Of a stretch of 64,000 bases of DNA, positions 39,136-50,723 are shown one piece after another; the first letter of the stretch is position 1; each line of letters opens with the position of its first letter. This DNA comes from Psococerastis gibbosa. Its lineage: Eukaryota > Arthropoda > Insecta > Psocodea > Psocidae. The notes under the pieces are model-generated. The model did not search any database, was not told where the DNA came from, and saw only the letters and a list, made by a program, of their open reading frames with translations. The stretch spans positions 8,928,001-8,992,000 of the forward strand of contig OZ020489.1 of the NCBI GenBank assembly GCA_963971405.1, read 5' to 3'. Both the position numbers and the translations under genes were made by a program.

Positions 39136-39927
39136 CGGCTCTTCGGAGAGAACACGGTTGGTTTGACTTCTAATTATGACAGTCTGCCTATACGAATAGT
39201 ACAGAGCATGGGCAAGACATTTATTTTACTTTATATTACTTATTACTATTATTATTACTTTACTTTATTACTTTACTTACTTATTACTATTATTATTACT
39301 TATATTACTTTCCTAGCTACATTATATGATAGTATTAGGCTGCAATTCCACCAGCGAATTTACTTCATTTGTGATTTGAGATTTTTTGTTTATTTTGTTT
39401 TAAGGAGACTATTATGTAGATACTTAACTTATCTATTATAAATTAAGTTATAATATGGTAGCAGACATCATTAATAAGTCTCTCTATATATAATAAGTTA
39501 AGTATCTACTTAATAGTCTCCTTAATTAAAACAAAACAAACAAAAATCTCAAACCACACTTCGGAGAGAACACGGTTGGTTTGACTTCTAATTATGACAG
39601 TCTGCCTATACGAATAGTACAGAGCGTGGGCAAGATTTTTATCTATTACTTTCCTAGCTACAGTATATGGTAGTATTAGGCTGCAATTCCACCAGCGAAT
39701 TTACTTCATTTGTGATTTTTTGTTTGTTTTGTTTTAATTAAGGAGACTATTAAGTAGATACTTAACTTATTATATATATAGAGACTTATTATTGATGTCT
39801 GCTACCATATTATAACTTAATTTATAATAGATAAGTTAAGTATCTACATAATAGTCTCCTTAAAACAAAATTAACAGAAAATCTCAAATCACAAATGAAG
39901 AAAATTCGCCGGTGGAATTGCCGCTTA
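39136..39927 (+). repeat. Tandemly duplicated block carrying a palindromic MITE in each unit
   Basis: CTTCGGAGAGAACACGG and about 70 following bases recur at 39559. Both units then have TTTCCTAGCTACA(T/G)TATATG and TTAGGCTGCAATTCCACC, the start of a palindromic MITE (39336-39558 and 39679-39925). The first unit has an extra TTACTATTATTATTAC-rich insert and its MITE lacks the right end. Confidence 0.8.
39679..39925. mobile_element. Complete palindromic MITE with TTA flanks
   Basis: GGCTGCAATTCCACCAGCG at the left and the complement of GCGGCAATTCCACCGGCG at the right, each next to TTA. Arms share AAGGAGACTATTA-GTAGATAC. The asymmetric core is opposite in orientation to that of 39336-39558. Confidence 0.75.
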
Positions 39928-39929
39928 AG

Positions 39930-41460
39930 GAAAGACTGATGTTGGTGAAAATTTTCGTTTTTTACATTTTCGAAGAAACAAAAACAAAATTGTTTTTATG
40001 AAATGTCGGTCTGTCTGTAACTCGATTTCCAGCAGCTATTATATACTATACTGCATTATATGTTTTGAAATTCGGCAAGCAGGTTCGCAAAATTCATTTC
40101 TGGGTACGTCATTTTTTGGTTTTGGGCTAACTGAATGTTTTTGGGGTTTACCCCCCCCCCACCCAACCCATAAAATTTTTGTAGGTTAACAAAATTATGA
40201 TCCACGGGTATTTGTTTTTTTCATATTTTTGAAAACTTCATTTTGGTTTTTTTTTCGTTAAATCCCATTAGGTCATAGCTTGGGGAAACAGTGCTTCTCA
40301 TCGGTATTTTGCTTGCAGTAACCTGCAGACCTACCAAGCTGAAAACATTGTGCTTCTAATATATGTTCGATGCTATATGCTATGTTATATATGTTCGATG
40401 GCATCAATTACAATGACAAAAAATTTAGGTTGTTTTCCTCCTTAACTTTTATTCCAGAAAAAAAACCAAACCTCTTATCACAGACGGGGGAAGCTTCTTA
40501 AAGCGACTACCTACCAAGAATACAAAAAAAAGGAAAAATTAACCATCAAAAGAAATCCAGGCTTTATTCCATGTATCAGATTTGGCTTAAACTGCCATAT
40601 AAAGGTGAACGATGCTATACATCAGCATTGAGAATGCTCGCCATATGCAAACACAACCCTGTAGCTATGAGAAAACAATCTTAAAACCACAAAGTGGGAA
40701 AAAAAGGGAGTTTATTTATAAATTATTTATCTTCTGGCAAATAATTTTAATGCTCTGTCTGCTTCTTTGCAATAAAGGAATTAAAACCACAAGACTGGAA
40801 ATTCTCTATTGAATTGTGTTTTATTTTTACTGAGAGGTTGCTACCTCAAAGGAAAGCAACCTTAAAGTATTCGTATACCTAAAATGAATAATCTTTTATA
40901 GGGAGAGGAAGAGATTTTACGCTAAAGATATTGCTGTGAAAAACGTGAGTTTAAGAATATATATTATTGATTGGGCCACAATAGTTAGTACCTAGCGGAT
41001 CTCCTATACCTAAAGGTAGAGATTTCCAAATATTTTGTAAACAAAGCAGGCTTGGGCATTTTTTGACTAAGTAGTGAATTTCACGTTTCATAGCTGCAAA
41101 GATATGAAAATGGTCTTATGAAAAATTCGTAAAAAATATAAGCTTTCTTAAAAAGCACATTATGTACCCGTCTGACTTACGACTATTCCATTAGATCGGT
41201 TTAATAAACATTATTGTGTATTTAGACAGTAATAGTAATTCAGGAGCAAAAATGCAAATTTACTACGGAAGCTTGTATTTTTTTTAATTTTCCATTTTCC
41301 TAATTTTGCGGCTGTGAAACGAGGACCCCTAAATTTCCCGTCGGATCCACCCTTGGGTCTACAGATCAATAGTTCCAACAAGAAGCCCAAGCTATGTCAG
41401 TGGCCAACAGCACTGACTATGATAAGTACATCCATTGACTATGTAATTGTAATTTGTTTG
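39930..41460. other. No gene seen
   Basis: AT-rich with a C-run at about 40151-40160. Short frames have no recognisable content. Confidence 0.45.
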
Positions 41461-41464
41461 AAGG

Positions 41465-41712
41465 AAATTTTATGGACCCAGGCCTACTTACTGTATAGTG
41501 GCCCATAGGTCCCTTGTCCAATGCCAACGACCCCATGGATTTCGGACATAATTTGTATTGTTTCCGTATGAATTTTTTTGCCATTGGCAAACTGCTTCTC
41601 AATGCCAACCTACACCGACCACAAGCGATAATGGACAAGCTGAGACAAGCTTACCGTTGACGCAATGAAACAGGCGAAAGCATGACATAACCAAGTACAG
41701 ATACGAGTCAAT
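41465..41712 (-). repeat. Family I repeat, copy 4
   Basis: Nearly full copy: TGGACCCAGGCCTACTTA, CCCATAGGTCCCTTGTCC, GACAAGCTTACC-TTGACGC and AAGTACAGATACGAGTCA. The family seems to run from a TGGACCCAGG end to a GACTCGTATCTGTACTTGG end. Confidence 0.65.
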
Positions 41713-41714
41713 AA

Positions 41715-42228
41715 AACTTTAATGAGAGCCCTCTACCCTGCCCCAACTTAAAAGCCTTGCAACAGGTGTCCAAACCACTAAACGACCATAAAGAAGACGT
41801 AATGCCCAGAGCTCTGCAATGGCTACATGCAGTTTTACGGCATTTAAGTGAGATACCGTAGTGTCCATCCCTCCATGAAGAGATCAGTTTTGTGGCCGCA
41901 GCTATTAAGCAAGCCGCAACATGTACTGCACCTAATATACTATAAGTAGGACAGCAGTCAGCAGCATCCATTCCATCATGGAGGGGCCGTTTAGAATATG
42001 GCCACAGCTATAAAATATAGGGGAGGGGACACTTTACTGTCATGGTTCTCAAGTGTTTATGATCTTTGCTGATGAGATCCCAGAAACTCACGCTTATACG
42101 TGAGGAAAATGGGTCCCAGGGTTATTCCTTTTCTGAGCGATGGAAACAATAAAGTAAAGGCTTGGGAGACGACGACCAAGAGACCACAGCTTACCTCGAG
42201 GGGTAGCGCAAGATTAGAAGTCGAAGAT
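41715..42228. other. No gene seen
   Basis: A minus open frame at 41708-41971 has no recognisable product. Confidence 0.4.
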
Positions 42229-42230
42229 CA

Positions 42231-42462
42231 ATTCGCTCCTTGATTTGCTAACTGTTCTAACTGCAAAATGCTAACCTTTCAGGGGAGCGTTCCAAAGTTT
42301 TTTCCGGTGATTTTAATTTATGTAACTCCTAAACTTCAGCCAAGAAATTTTCTTATCATACAGGTTTGCAGATACGACAATTGGACGTAAAAAAAGAGGA
42401 AAAAAATGAAAAAAAAAAAATATTTTTGCAGTTAAAACAGTTGGCAAATCAAGGAGCGAATT
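42231..42462. mobile_element. MITE with about 37-bp inverted repeats
   Basis: ATTCGCTCCTTGATTTGC at the left and its complement at 42445-42462, continuing inward as AACTGTT-TAACTGCAAAA. Non-coding. Confidence 0.75.
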
Positions 42463-42479
42463 TTATTTATTAACAATGA

Positions 42480-42740
42480 AAGGTTATCTCTATCGCCTGT
42501 TCCATTGCGTCAATGGTAAGCTTGTCACAGCTTGTCCATTATCGCTTGTAGCCGGTGTAAGTTGACATCGAAAACGTATAATTGTATAAACTAGTTTGCC
42601 AAAGGCCAAATATTTATACGGAAACAATAGAAATAATGTCCGAAACCCGTGGGGTCAGTGGCAAAAGACAAGACATATATAATATAATTATATACTATGA
42701 TACCATACTACTATAATAATATACTATAAGTAGGCCACGG
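42480..42740 (+). repeat. Family I repeat, copy 5
   Basis: GCCTGTTCCATTGCGTCAAT, AGCTTGTCCATTATCGCTTG, ACATCGAAAACGTATA and AATAATGTCCGAAACCC in family order. Confidence 0.6.
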
Positions 42741-42744
42741 TTCT

Positions 42745-43135
42745 AAAAAGTCCTTCAGGACATTATTAAAAAAAAGGTTATCTCTATATTGGATTGGATA
42801 AAACCCCACGTTGCCCCGAACACGAAAAGCGACTAGACTCTTGCAAAAAATGAAACGAACTAGTTAATTAGTCCAGAAGCAGGCGAACGCAAGCGAAATT
42901 CCAATATACTCATTCCGATATTTGTAAAACGCTTTGTAAAGTCGTGCGGGGCCGCATCCTGCGGGCAGCGACACGTGAGCTAAATGGGAAAACGCTGTCA
43001 TTAGTGTTAGCTGACCGGCCATTTTAACGCTTCAGCCCATTGTCAGCAGTCTATTTATTCTGTACTTCTCTGTCACGTCTGTCATCTATAGTGTGGTAAA
43101 TGAGTTCATTCACGATTGCCTGATTTTGTTCTCTA
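42745..43135. other. No gene seen
   Basis: Nothing supported. Confidence 0.35.
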
Positions 43136-43151
43136 TATATGGTAGTAATAA

Positions 43152-43441
43152 TGTCGAAGCTCTTGGTGAGTGACACTTATTTTTTATGCTTGACTTATGT
43201 ATTCCCTATAGCTCTGAATAAGAGAGATGTGACATTCGCTATCGACGGGAATATTTTCTGGTGGCACCTTCATGGTACAATTTTCTTGGGACAAAACTTA
43301 GCAGGTTACAGCAGACATTCAGAGAGCGAATGTTCTCTTTTAAATAGAACTCTAGTTGAGGATGACGAAGATATTGATGATGATGATGATTATGGTGATG
43401 ATGATGAACTAAATAATGAGGAGGATGATGGTGATGGGTAA
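43152..43441 (+). other. Weak exon candidate and (GAT)n acidic stretch
   Basis: ATGTCGAAGCTCTTG followed by GTGAGT (43167) could be a short first exon, or the same frame continues 97 codons to an Asp/Glu-rich end made by a GAT/GAG microsatellite (43375-43435). A 33-codon frame starting at 43434 (GNPAQARELNEQGSLAAA) also looks protein-like. None has further support. Confidence 0.15.
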
Positions 43442-43444
43442 TCC

Positions 43445-44455
43445 AGCCCAAGCCCGAGAGTTAAATGAACAAGGTAGTCTTGCTGCAGCTGCTGCTGAAA
43501 TTGGAAAGAACTTTAGGTGTCCCTCGAGTGGGTTTTAATAAAATTCGTACACAAGCGAAAATCCCTTTTTCATTAATAATGTAAAATTGGAATCTTAATC
43601 CGAAATTCAGAATTAGCGGTCTATTATCTCCAGTTTACCTCTCCCATCGTTCATTTAATAAGGTTCTTCTTTCCTTATAAAGGTTTGACCTGTTTTATTA
43701 ATAATGCCTTTCATTGGAGGGAAAACCGGGTGATACGATTTGCTGCTGAATATAGAAAGGCAAATTAAGGGATCAACGCGCGCGGCAGCGCGTCAAATAA
43801 GTTCTCTCATTTCCCCCCAGCCGCCTAACATAACTCCAAACAAAATAAAACCGGGTATATACAGGGTGCCTCGCGAACTTTAGATAATAAGAGGTAGCTG
43901 GGATCAAATGGAGAAGATTTAATCTACCCAAGGCCGTAGCCAAAGGGATCTGGACAAATATAAGCTTTCAAACACCCAACGAGGAAATTAATCAATAAAT
44001 AAGCACTGGGCACATGGTTTGGCTATGAATAAAATGTATCTAAAATAGCACCGACAGAATTTTTTATTACCTACTTCTGAAGTGTAAATTATTGCACTTA
44101 ACTCCACTTCCGTACAAGGCAAGCGTAGTAGTAGCGCACAAAATTATATTACATTTTTCTCTGACATCACAATCATCCGTTTTCCTGTAGACGTTTTAAA
44201 AAGTTAATTTTCCATATTTTTAACCACCCGCCTTCCGGTTCTAATTAAATTTCAGCGGTCTGCTTCGTACTTCTTATTACTTCTAATAATATATTATAAC
44301 CATAATAATAACCAAAGCTCAGCTGTTGGTGATAAATCTGGAGGGGGCAACACGAAACCCCAAGGACCTGTTCCTGAGTACAGTTGGCAGAGGTTAATGA
44401 AGTGGGAGGTCTGAGTTCGAGACACGAATTCAAATGAAAATTACATTTTTATTAT
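43445..44455. other. No gene seen
   Basis: Holds a lone hAT-like end (CAAGGCCGTAGCCAAAGGG) at about 43929-43949 and no exon. Confidence 0.4.
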
Positions 44456-44461
44456 ATTCAA

Positions 44462-44552
44462 GAAGAAAAAAAAGAAGAAAAATAAGAGGAGGAGGAGGAG
44501 GATGAGGAGGAGGAGGAGGAGGAGGAGAAGAAGAAGAAGAAGAAAAAGAAGA
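44462..44552 (+). repeat. Purine-only GAA/GGA tract
   Basis: About 90 bases almost entirely A and G on the plus strand, made of GAA and GGA units. Confidence 0.85.
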
Positions 44553-44584
44553 ATTTTGAAGCGCCATCGTAAAGAGCGTATACG

Positions 44585-44830
44585 GAGGGGTTGACGAACG
44601 TGGTGTCGAGATACAAATACGACAATTTTACAAAAATACGGTGGATGGGTCGTGTGGATTTCCTCGAAAACGCTGGAAGGATGAGTCGGAAACTGACCTT
44701 CGCGAGTTGGAAGTCCTTAGATGGTGGAGTGTTGTACAACACCGAGATGATTGGAAGAGTGTTGTCCAGCAGAACAAGCCTCATCAAGGGCTGTGGAGCC
44801 AGAAGACGAAGAAGAAAGTCGTGTGGATTA
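44585..44830 (+). pseudogene. LINE relic: RT ORF C-terminus
   Basis: The frame at 44641 reads RKRWKDESETDLRELEVL and WWSVVQHRDDWKSVV, the same Lys/Arg-Trp arrangement as other RTE-like C-termini. Short and truncated at both ends. Confidence 0.5.
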
Positions 44831-45044
44831 TAAACATTAGGATTACGAATATCGTAGTATCGTAGGGGGCTTTTCCAGCATGGAGACTGCTGATCAAAAA
44901 GCATAGAGAAATCCGATACGTTCTCAGACACTTTGCAACATAAATATTCATAAGAGACAATCCAAACAAACAAGGATTTGTGATTTATTTCTTCTTTTTT
45001 GCAGCTGTTATAGGGCTCAATATTCCTCTTCAACCCAGGGGAGT

Positions 45045-45195
45045 TAGGGCTATAAAGCTCTCTCTTACACTCAACTAGGAAAGCCCGCGATCGCTAGCAT
45101 GGCTAGAAAATGCTGCAAGTGTGGGGCTCGAACCAACAACCTTTCGGGTGAAAGTCGAAGTCTGTACCACTACCCTAAATGTCCTGACTGAAAGG
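45045..45195 (-). mobile_element. tRNA-derived SINE, second type, copy 1
   Basis: Minus strand: GGTAGTGGTACAGACTTCGA (A-box region), CCGAAAGGTTGTTGGTTCGAG (B box), then TCTAGCCATGCTAG and a GTGTAAGAGAG-GCTTTATAG end. Same layout at 61360-61565, 61940-62110 and 62895-63000. Confidence 0.65.
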
Positions 45196-45521
45196 TACTG
45201 TGTAGACTCGTGTGATATTATTATGGGATCTTTGGGTAGAAGAGGGGAAGGGGGTAGGGGATGAGTTTATCGTGTAAAATATTACCGGGCTGGCAGCATT
45301 TACCAAGTAATAGGGGAAATTTCATTAAAAAGGCTAGCTGGAGATCATAATTTTTCAATTAGTTAGTGTGGTTGCAAGCGGCACCGTTGCGATGTGTAAA
45401 TTGTTTGTTTGCTTATATAGATTTATGTTTTAATTTGCATTGGCGTTTTTGTAGGAGAGAAAATGTAAATAAATTGCCTCTTCTTTCGGTTTCATCCGTA
45501 AGCCCAAACATTTTCGGTATA

Positions 45522-45765
45522 TGTATGACTCGTATCTGTACTTGGTTATGTCATGCTTTCGCCTGTTTCATTGCGTCAATGGTAAGCTTGTCTCAGCTTG
45601 TCCATTATCGCATGTAGCCGGTATAGGTTGACATCGAGAACGTATACCAGTTTACCAATGGCAAAACATTTATGTGGAAACAATACAAATAATGTCCGAA
45701 ATCCATGGGGTCGTTGGCATTGGACAGGTAACCTCTGGGCCACCGTAAGTAGCTCAGAGGTCCAT
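45522..45765 (+). repeat. Family I repeat, copy 6
   Basis: GACTCGTATCTGTACTTGG to CCTCTGGGCCACCGTAAGTA, the best plus-strand copy. A partial inverted piece lies at about 45950-46025. Confidence 0.65.
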
Positions 45766-46029
45766 ATAAAATCATTTATAAAAATTCACATTACAATATA
45801 CTGTATATGTATATCTATTCTTTTTCCGGGGCTACCGGACATCGATAAAAGTTAAGTAAAAGGATTTTTATTTAGTCTTTGAATAGTGATCCGTACTGAA
45901 ACTTGCTGACACGGCTGTTTGATTATTATTGGTATTGTTCCACATGCATTTTGGCCGTTGTTAGACTGACGTCAACGCCAATCCACACCGGCTAGAAGTA
46001 ACAATGAACAAGCTGAGACATCCTTAACA

Positions 46030-47340
46030 TCCGTGGTAAGGTTGCAGTTAATCTCAAACGGAGCTAGTTTTAAACAAACATTCCTCAATGATGTGAACAC
46101 GGACAATTGTTAAAAATTAGTAGATAATATTTTGTCGTTAAACTTATATACCATCTCCAAGGGACAAAATCTTTTCGCAGTCCTTCTATTGTTAAACACA
46201 GCTCAATTTTCTGATGCTTGCCTTATAGGTTTTCCCTGTTATAATATCGTATTACTTCAAACCGAACTTTCAATACACAGCAGTTATAGACTGCACAGTA
46301 AAGGAGAGATGAGGCATTCGCTTTCCCCCCATATTTTTGAATTTCAGAGGCCACCTGCTCAAAATCTGCCCAATGTGGAAATAAATACCACATTCTTTCT
46401 TTCTTACTAACTACAGTTCTACCCTTAAACAAATGATAGAATTTCTCCAATTCATCTCATTCAGCAGTTGTAGTATAGTAAATTTTATTTTCGCCACCCC
46501 CCCCCCTCCCCGGGCCCATCTCTCGCTGGCAGAAATCTTGGATCCACCCCGGATTGAACTAAAAAACCTTATTAATGTCTACAAAACGTGATATTAGGTA
46601 CTGCTCATATGCAAAACAAGACGATCAATGTCATTATACAGTAGATGCATGGAAACGTAAAATCCGGCTCAGTAACATTTGGAAAACGTGAAAACCAACC
46701 CCCCCCCCCCCCCCTCACCTTTGAATAATATGCATGATCGAACAACAAACAGCCAAATTAGGCTGTCGGTTGGTACGTACGCTGCCTTACGTGCTTTCCA
46801 TCTAAACAGCCAAAATCCACGTTTCCTCTAAAAAAAAAAGGTGCATTTTACTGGTGGGAGACGGCCACCTTTTGGAATTTTTTTTCCATCCTTACCACAT
46901 ATAGGAAGGAATATTTATGGTGCCCCTGGGAAATTCCTCCTTCTGTCCTATAAAGACGATATACAGGTAGTATACCACCAATGACCAAATGAGGTATGAA
47001 TCAAGACATTAGCATTGCATTTACCTCAGACTAATTCACTAATATACGAGTACAGTGTGAGTGCAACCAGCAGGATTAAAGATAAATATTTAAAAAATGT
47101 ATGTTTAGGCATGTTTATTTAGTAACTCGATAAAAATGTACTGTAAATTGTACTACTGCGTTTGTTGCCGACCCCTGATAATTGAGGGTATGTCTTATGG
47201 CCCTAACTCCGCTAGGGTGGTCTCAGCCAAAAAAAGTCATTCTTTATATGTTTATTTATTTATATAGTATACTACCTAATAAACAATGGCAATTATTATG
47301 TACACCAAATATGGTAATTATAAAGGCACCGAATTAGTGC
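46030..47340. other. No gene seen; C-runs
   Basis: C-runs at about 46496-46506 and 46687-46705. No exon or complete transposon recognised. Confidence 0.45.
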
Positions 47341-47342
47341 TC

Positions 47343-47817
47343 CAGCAGGCTCATCGTGGCGATTTTAATCCCGAGGGTAATATAATACCATGTCACGTGA
47401 TGGTATTAATTCAATTGTTTAAAATAAAAGACAAGCAAATTTCAGAATTTTTTTAAATTGTGATGTTGGCAATACTGAAGAGCTGAACTGAGGCGACGCT
47501 GCCGTAGCAAATCTAAATACCAAATATAAACACATATCGTCCTAGAAATAAACATGTTTTAATTTTGAATTAATATAAATAATTTTTCTAAATCTAAGGC
47601 CGAAAAATGAAGAAACTTACCAAAAATATAGCTGAAAATCATTCAATTGTTTAAATAGAAATTTGAATTTTCCGCGCTTGCGACGATTACCAACATCAAA
47701 AATTTAAAAAAAAATCTGAAACTTGCTTGTCTTTTATTTTAAACAATTGAATTAATCCCATCACGTGACATGGTAATAAATTACCCCAGGGATTAAAATC
47801 GCCATGATCAGCCTGTT
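47343..47817. mobile_element. Family J MITE, copy 2
   Basis: Terminal inverted repeats of about 100 bp with high identity between arms: CAGGCT-ATC-TGGCGATTTT, TTACCATGTCACGTGATGG, TTTAAAATAAAAGACAAGCA. Non-coding interior shared with 8588-9090. Confidence 0.8.
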
Positions 47818-47819
47818 GT

Positions 47820-48745
47820 TGTCAGTTGTCAGATGTTATGTTTATTATTACAAGTTGCCCCTCAACAAACTCCTGACCTAGACCTCCTCGCGGTGAGGGT
47901 TGGGCAACGTTAACATTCAATGACGGCTAATGTCAAGAAAGAATGTTTAGATTTTGGTCTGTGTTTTTTTGATCTGTGGTCTATTTGGGTCTGTGGTCTT
48001 TTAGGGACTCGTCTCTGTGGTTTTTGGCTGAGCGCGTGTTTTTTTATAAAATGGAGTCGAATAAATAAATGATTTTTAAAACGGAAAACTGATTTGTAAT
48101 AACGAAGTTAGTTAGTTAATAGTTATTATTATTAGTTATTAGTTTTTCGGAACAGCTAACACAGGCATGTACCGAGTGGGGTTCGGTCAAAGACCCCCGC
48201 CTAACTCCATGGAGTTAGGGCATGGGCACCCTCTTGTCCATGGGAGACGAAAAACTCCCTAAAGGCGGACGAATTGGATCCTTGCAACAGATGGCGGTCA
48301 ACGGCATAGGATGTGGAAGGCAAGGGAAAACCACCGCATTAATGGTCCAAGTGGCATCCCAAGAACAAGCAACCATGTATAATGCCTCAAGTAGTCACAT
48401 GTTGCTGCCAACCAGCCATCCGGCTGTAACTTGAAGAAGAAGATTAAAAGTTGTGCAACGTGCAGGCAATTAATTACACTATTAATTTTGAGAAAGCATA
48501 GAGTGCCTAGGTTGTGTGTTTAGCTTAATTAGAGTCTGTTGGTTTTCAATTGCGAACTTCAGTAGTGGCCAGAGCTTCAATTAGTTATGAAAACATGTAA
48601 GGGCTCAATCGTACCCGTTGTTTAAATATCGTAGTATGTGGGAAACGTGGCATACATTTGTTTATTAAAAAATAATATTAATTTCTGTTTTGTTTGTATT
48701 GTGCTCAGCCTCAGATTTGTCTTCCATGTAGCCCCGAGGGCCCAA
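47820..48745. other. Probable LINE-type debris, unassigned
   Basis: 48165-48440 is GC-richer, contains an inverted word (CTAACTCCATGGAGTTAG) and an open frame of 70 codons (48222-48434) without recognisable domain. It may be untranslated sequence of a retrotransposon; that is a guess. Confidence 0.3.
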
Positions 48746-48750
48746 ATCAA

Positions 48751-48903
48751 AATTAGAGGATTTAATCTGGACTTGGTGGGCTTCGAACTGACGGTCTATA
48801 CCGTGTGCCGGGGCATCGTTTTAATCCCTAGATTAGATTAGTCTAAAGGCAAAGATCGTGGGTTCGAACCCCCCAAGTCCAGATTTTTCCAGATCCTCTA
48901 ATT
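48751..48903. mobile_element. Two SINE heads in inverted orientation
   Basis: The left arm (ATTAGAGGATTTAATCTGGA, CTTGGTGGGCTTCGAAC) and right arm (complement at about 48860-48903) pair. Each carries a B box (GTTCGAA), one on each strand. The flanking words match the SINE family at 6560-6745. Confidence 0.6.
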
Positions 48904-49114
48904 TCGGTTACAATGAGGTTGCAACTTCAACCTAAGTTTAATGTCGGCATTATGGGTCATATATATATTGTTAAAATATGTCAATTGTGTGGGGTGGATG
49001 TTTAGGGGTGGATCCAGGATGTTTGTTTGGGGCGCCATTTCCCAACCCTGCATCAACTTGCAAAAATGCACCACATGGTTCTGAAAGCACTGGTAACACG
49101 GCAACACTGTTTAA

Positions 49115-49385
49115 CAATGGGTTAGTTGGGCTTACATTGCCTGCTTTGTTAATCGTCATTAGAGGCATGAGCCTCACAGTCATTAGGGCGCAGCCCATTG
49201 TCAGGGGAAGGAGGCGACGTTTCAGAAAGGGATGCTACTTCCATCATAAGGCTAAGTAAGTCCTGAGAAAGGACTGATGGTTTCTGGACGATTTCCCTTG
49301 TATTGTATTCTACTCTCAATTATTGAGTAAAACCGATCCCCTTGAGGATTCAAACTACACAGCAGACAATGTCAGTCCAACTATC
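49115..49385 (-). mobile_element. tRNA-derived SINE, family D, copy 2
   Basis: Body words TTAGTTGGGCTTACATTGCC, GTCATTAGAGGCATGAGCC and AAGTCCTGAGAAAGGAC match 23190-23490. The B box is GTTTGAATCC on the minus strand at about 49348-49357; the head is truncated. Confidence 0.65.
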
Positions 49386-49544
49386 ATTTTGAAAAATAGT
49401 ATGACGCCATTGCCATTAACATTTACCAATAGATTACGGAAACACTGGTAGTACACATTATATTGCAGTATTATTGTATATGGTTAATATAAATTTATAT
49501 TATATTAACTTTGGTTGAAAAGGCAACCTCCTCGATATAGCCGA

Positions 49545-49640
49545 AACTAGTGGATATAGAAAAACTGGACTTGGCGGGATTCCAACCCACGATCTACGCC
49601 GTTACAATAAAAGTTAGAACGCCTAATACTTCCTATTGAC
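49545..49640 (-). mobile_element. tRNA-derived SINE fragment
   Basis: Minus strand GGCGTAGATCGTGGGTTGGA, then ATCCCGCCAAGTCCAG, a diverged B-box region of the 6560-6745 type. Confidence 0.5.
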
Positions 49641-49946
49641 CCTCTTCCCCACAAAATAAGCTAAAATGCCGCCATTGCAGACAAAACAGGTTGATGCTCA
49701 ACCTAAACTGTGGAAATATAAGAATAAATATAAATAATGTGCAATAGTTTCTCGGGTAATATATAAGTAATACAAATAGTAGCGAGAGTTAACTCATAAA
49801 ATGTTTCCTTAAGGAAAGAAAGTAGGGCAATGCGCGAAGTTTTGATAACCTTTTCAAAAGTGTAAAGATTCCGGGGGGAAATCGATGGGTTGTGGTGCTG
49901 GGATAACTGCCAACGTAACACCTTTCATTTATTTTTAGCAAGATGG

Positions 49947-50298
49947 CAACTTGGAGACAACATTTCATTATTATATTTATTGCAATCGACCCTCAGGGGC
50001 CGGTAATCTACCTGGCTAACGGTGGTATAGTCTTGTACGCGAAGGAACATAAGAGACAACACTTGGTGACGGAAGAACTTAAGAGGCAACTTGGAGACAA
50101 CATTTCTATTATATTTATTGCAATCTACCCACGGGGGCCGGTAAGCTATCTTGCTAACTGCAGAGACTGCAGTAGTCTTGTACGCGGAAGAACATAAAAG
50201 ACAACACTTGGGGAAAGAAGAACTTAAGAGGCAACTTGGAGACAACATTTCTATTATATTTATTGCAATCGACCCACGGGTGCCGGTAACCTACCTGG
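49947..50298 (+). repeat. Minisatellite, 140-145 bp units (interrupted)
   Basis: CAACTTGGAGACAACATTTC starts units at 49947, 50087 and 50232. The third unit is broken at 50298 by a LINE and continues at 53351-53428 (GGTATAGTCTTGTACGCG, AAGAGACAACACTTGG). Confidence 0.85.
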
Positions 50299-50723
50299 CT
50301 GGCTGGCTGGGGACGGAGGTTAAGTATCTAGGGGTTAACCTAGACAAAGGACTTACCTGGAATCCCCATATTACAAAAACTATTAACCGAGCTAAACAAT
50401 TAATTTATGTTTGCAGACGGACAATAGGCACAACGTGGGGAATCAGGCCTAAAATGGCAATGTGGATTTACACAATGGTCATTAGGCCGGTGATTACCTA
50501 CGGAAGTAGTTTGGTGGACCAAGACTAAACAGGTCACAGTGACAACCAAGTTGAATGGGCTCCAGAGGCTGGCCTGCCTCTGTATCACAGGAGCAATGTC
50601 AACTTCACCAGGGGATGTCCTGAATACTTTATTGAACCTGCCAACCCTGGGAGTCTTCATTGAAGCACAGGCCAGGATGGGCGCCTATAGATTGGAGCTG
50701 GAAGGCTGCTGGAGAAGCAAAAG
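50299..50723 (+). pseudogene. Outer LINE ORF, part before the nested insertion
   Basis: Reads VKYLGVNLDKGLTWNPHI, then RPVITYGSS, then LNGLQRLACLCITGAMSTSP and LPTLGVFIEAQARMGAYRL, the region after the RT palm in I/R1-type LINEs. A frame change near 50510-50515 (the expected VWW region is shortened) separates the two halves. The part from 50539 is open up to the inner LINE. Confidence 0.75.

Noticed and set aside
44458..45033. 191-codon minus frame ending in long Phe and Ser runs
   Set aside because: The runs come from the GAA/GGA tract, and the rest is antisense to a LINE fragment.
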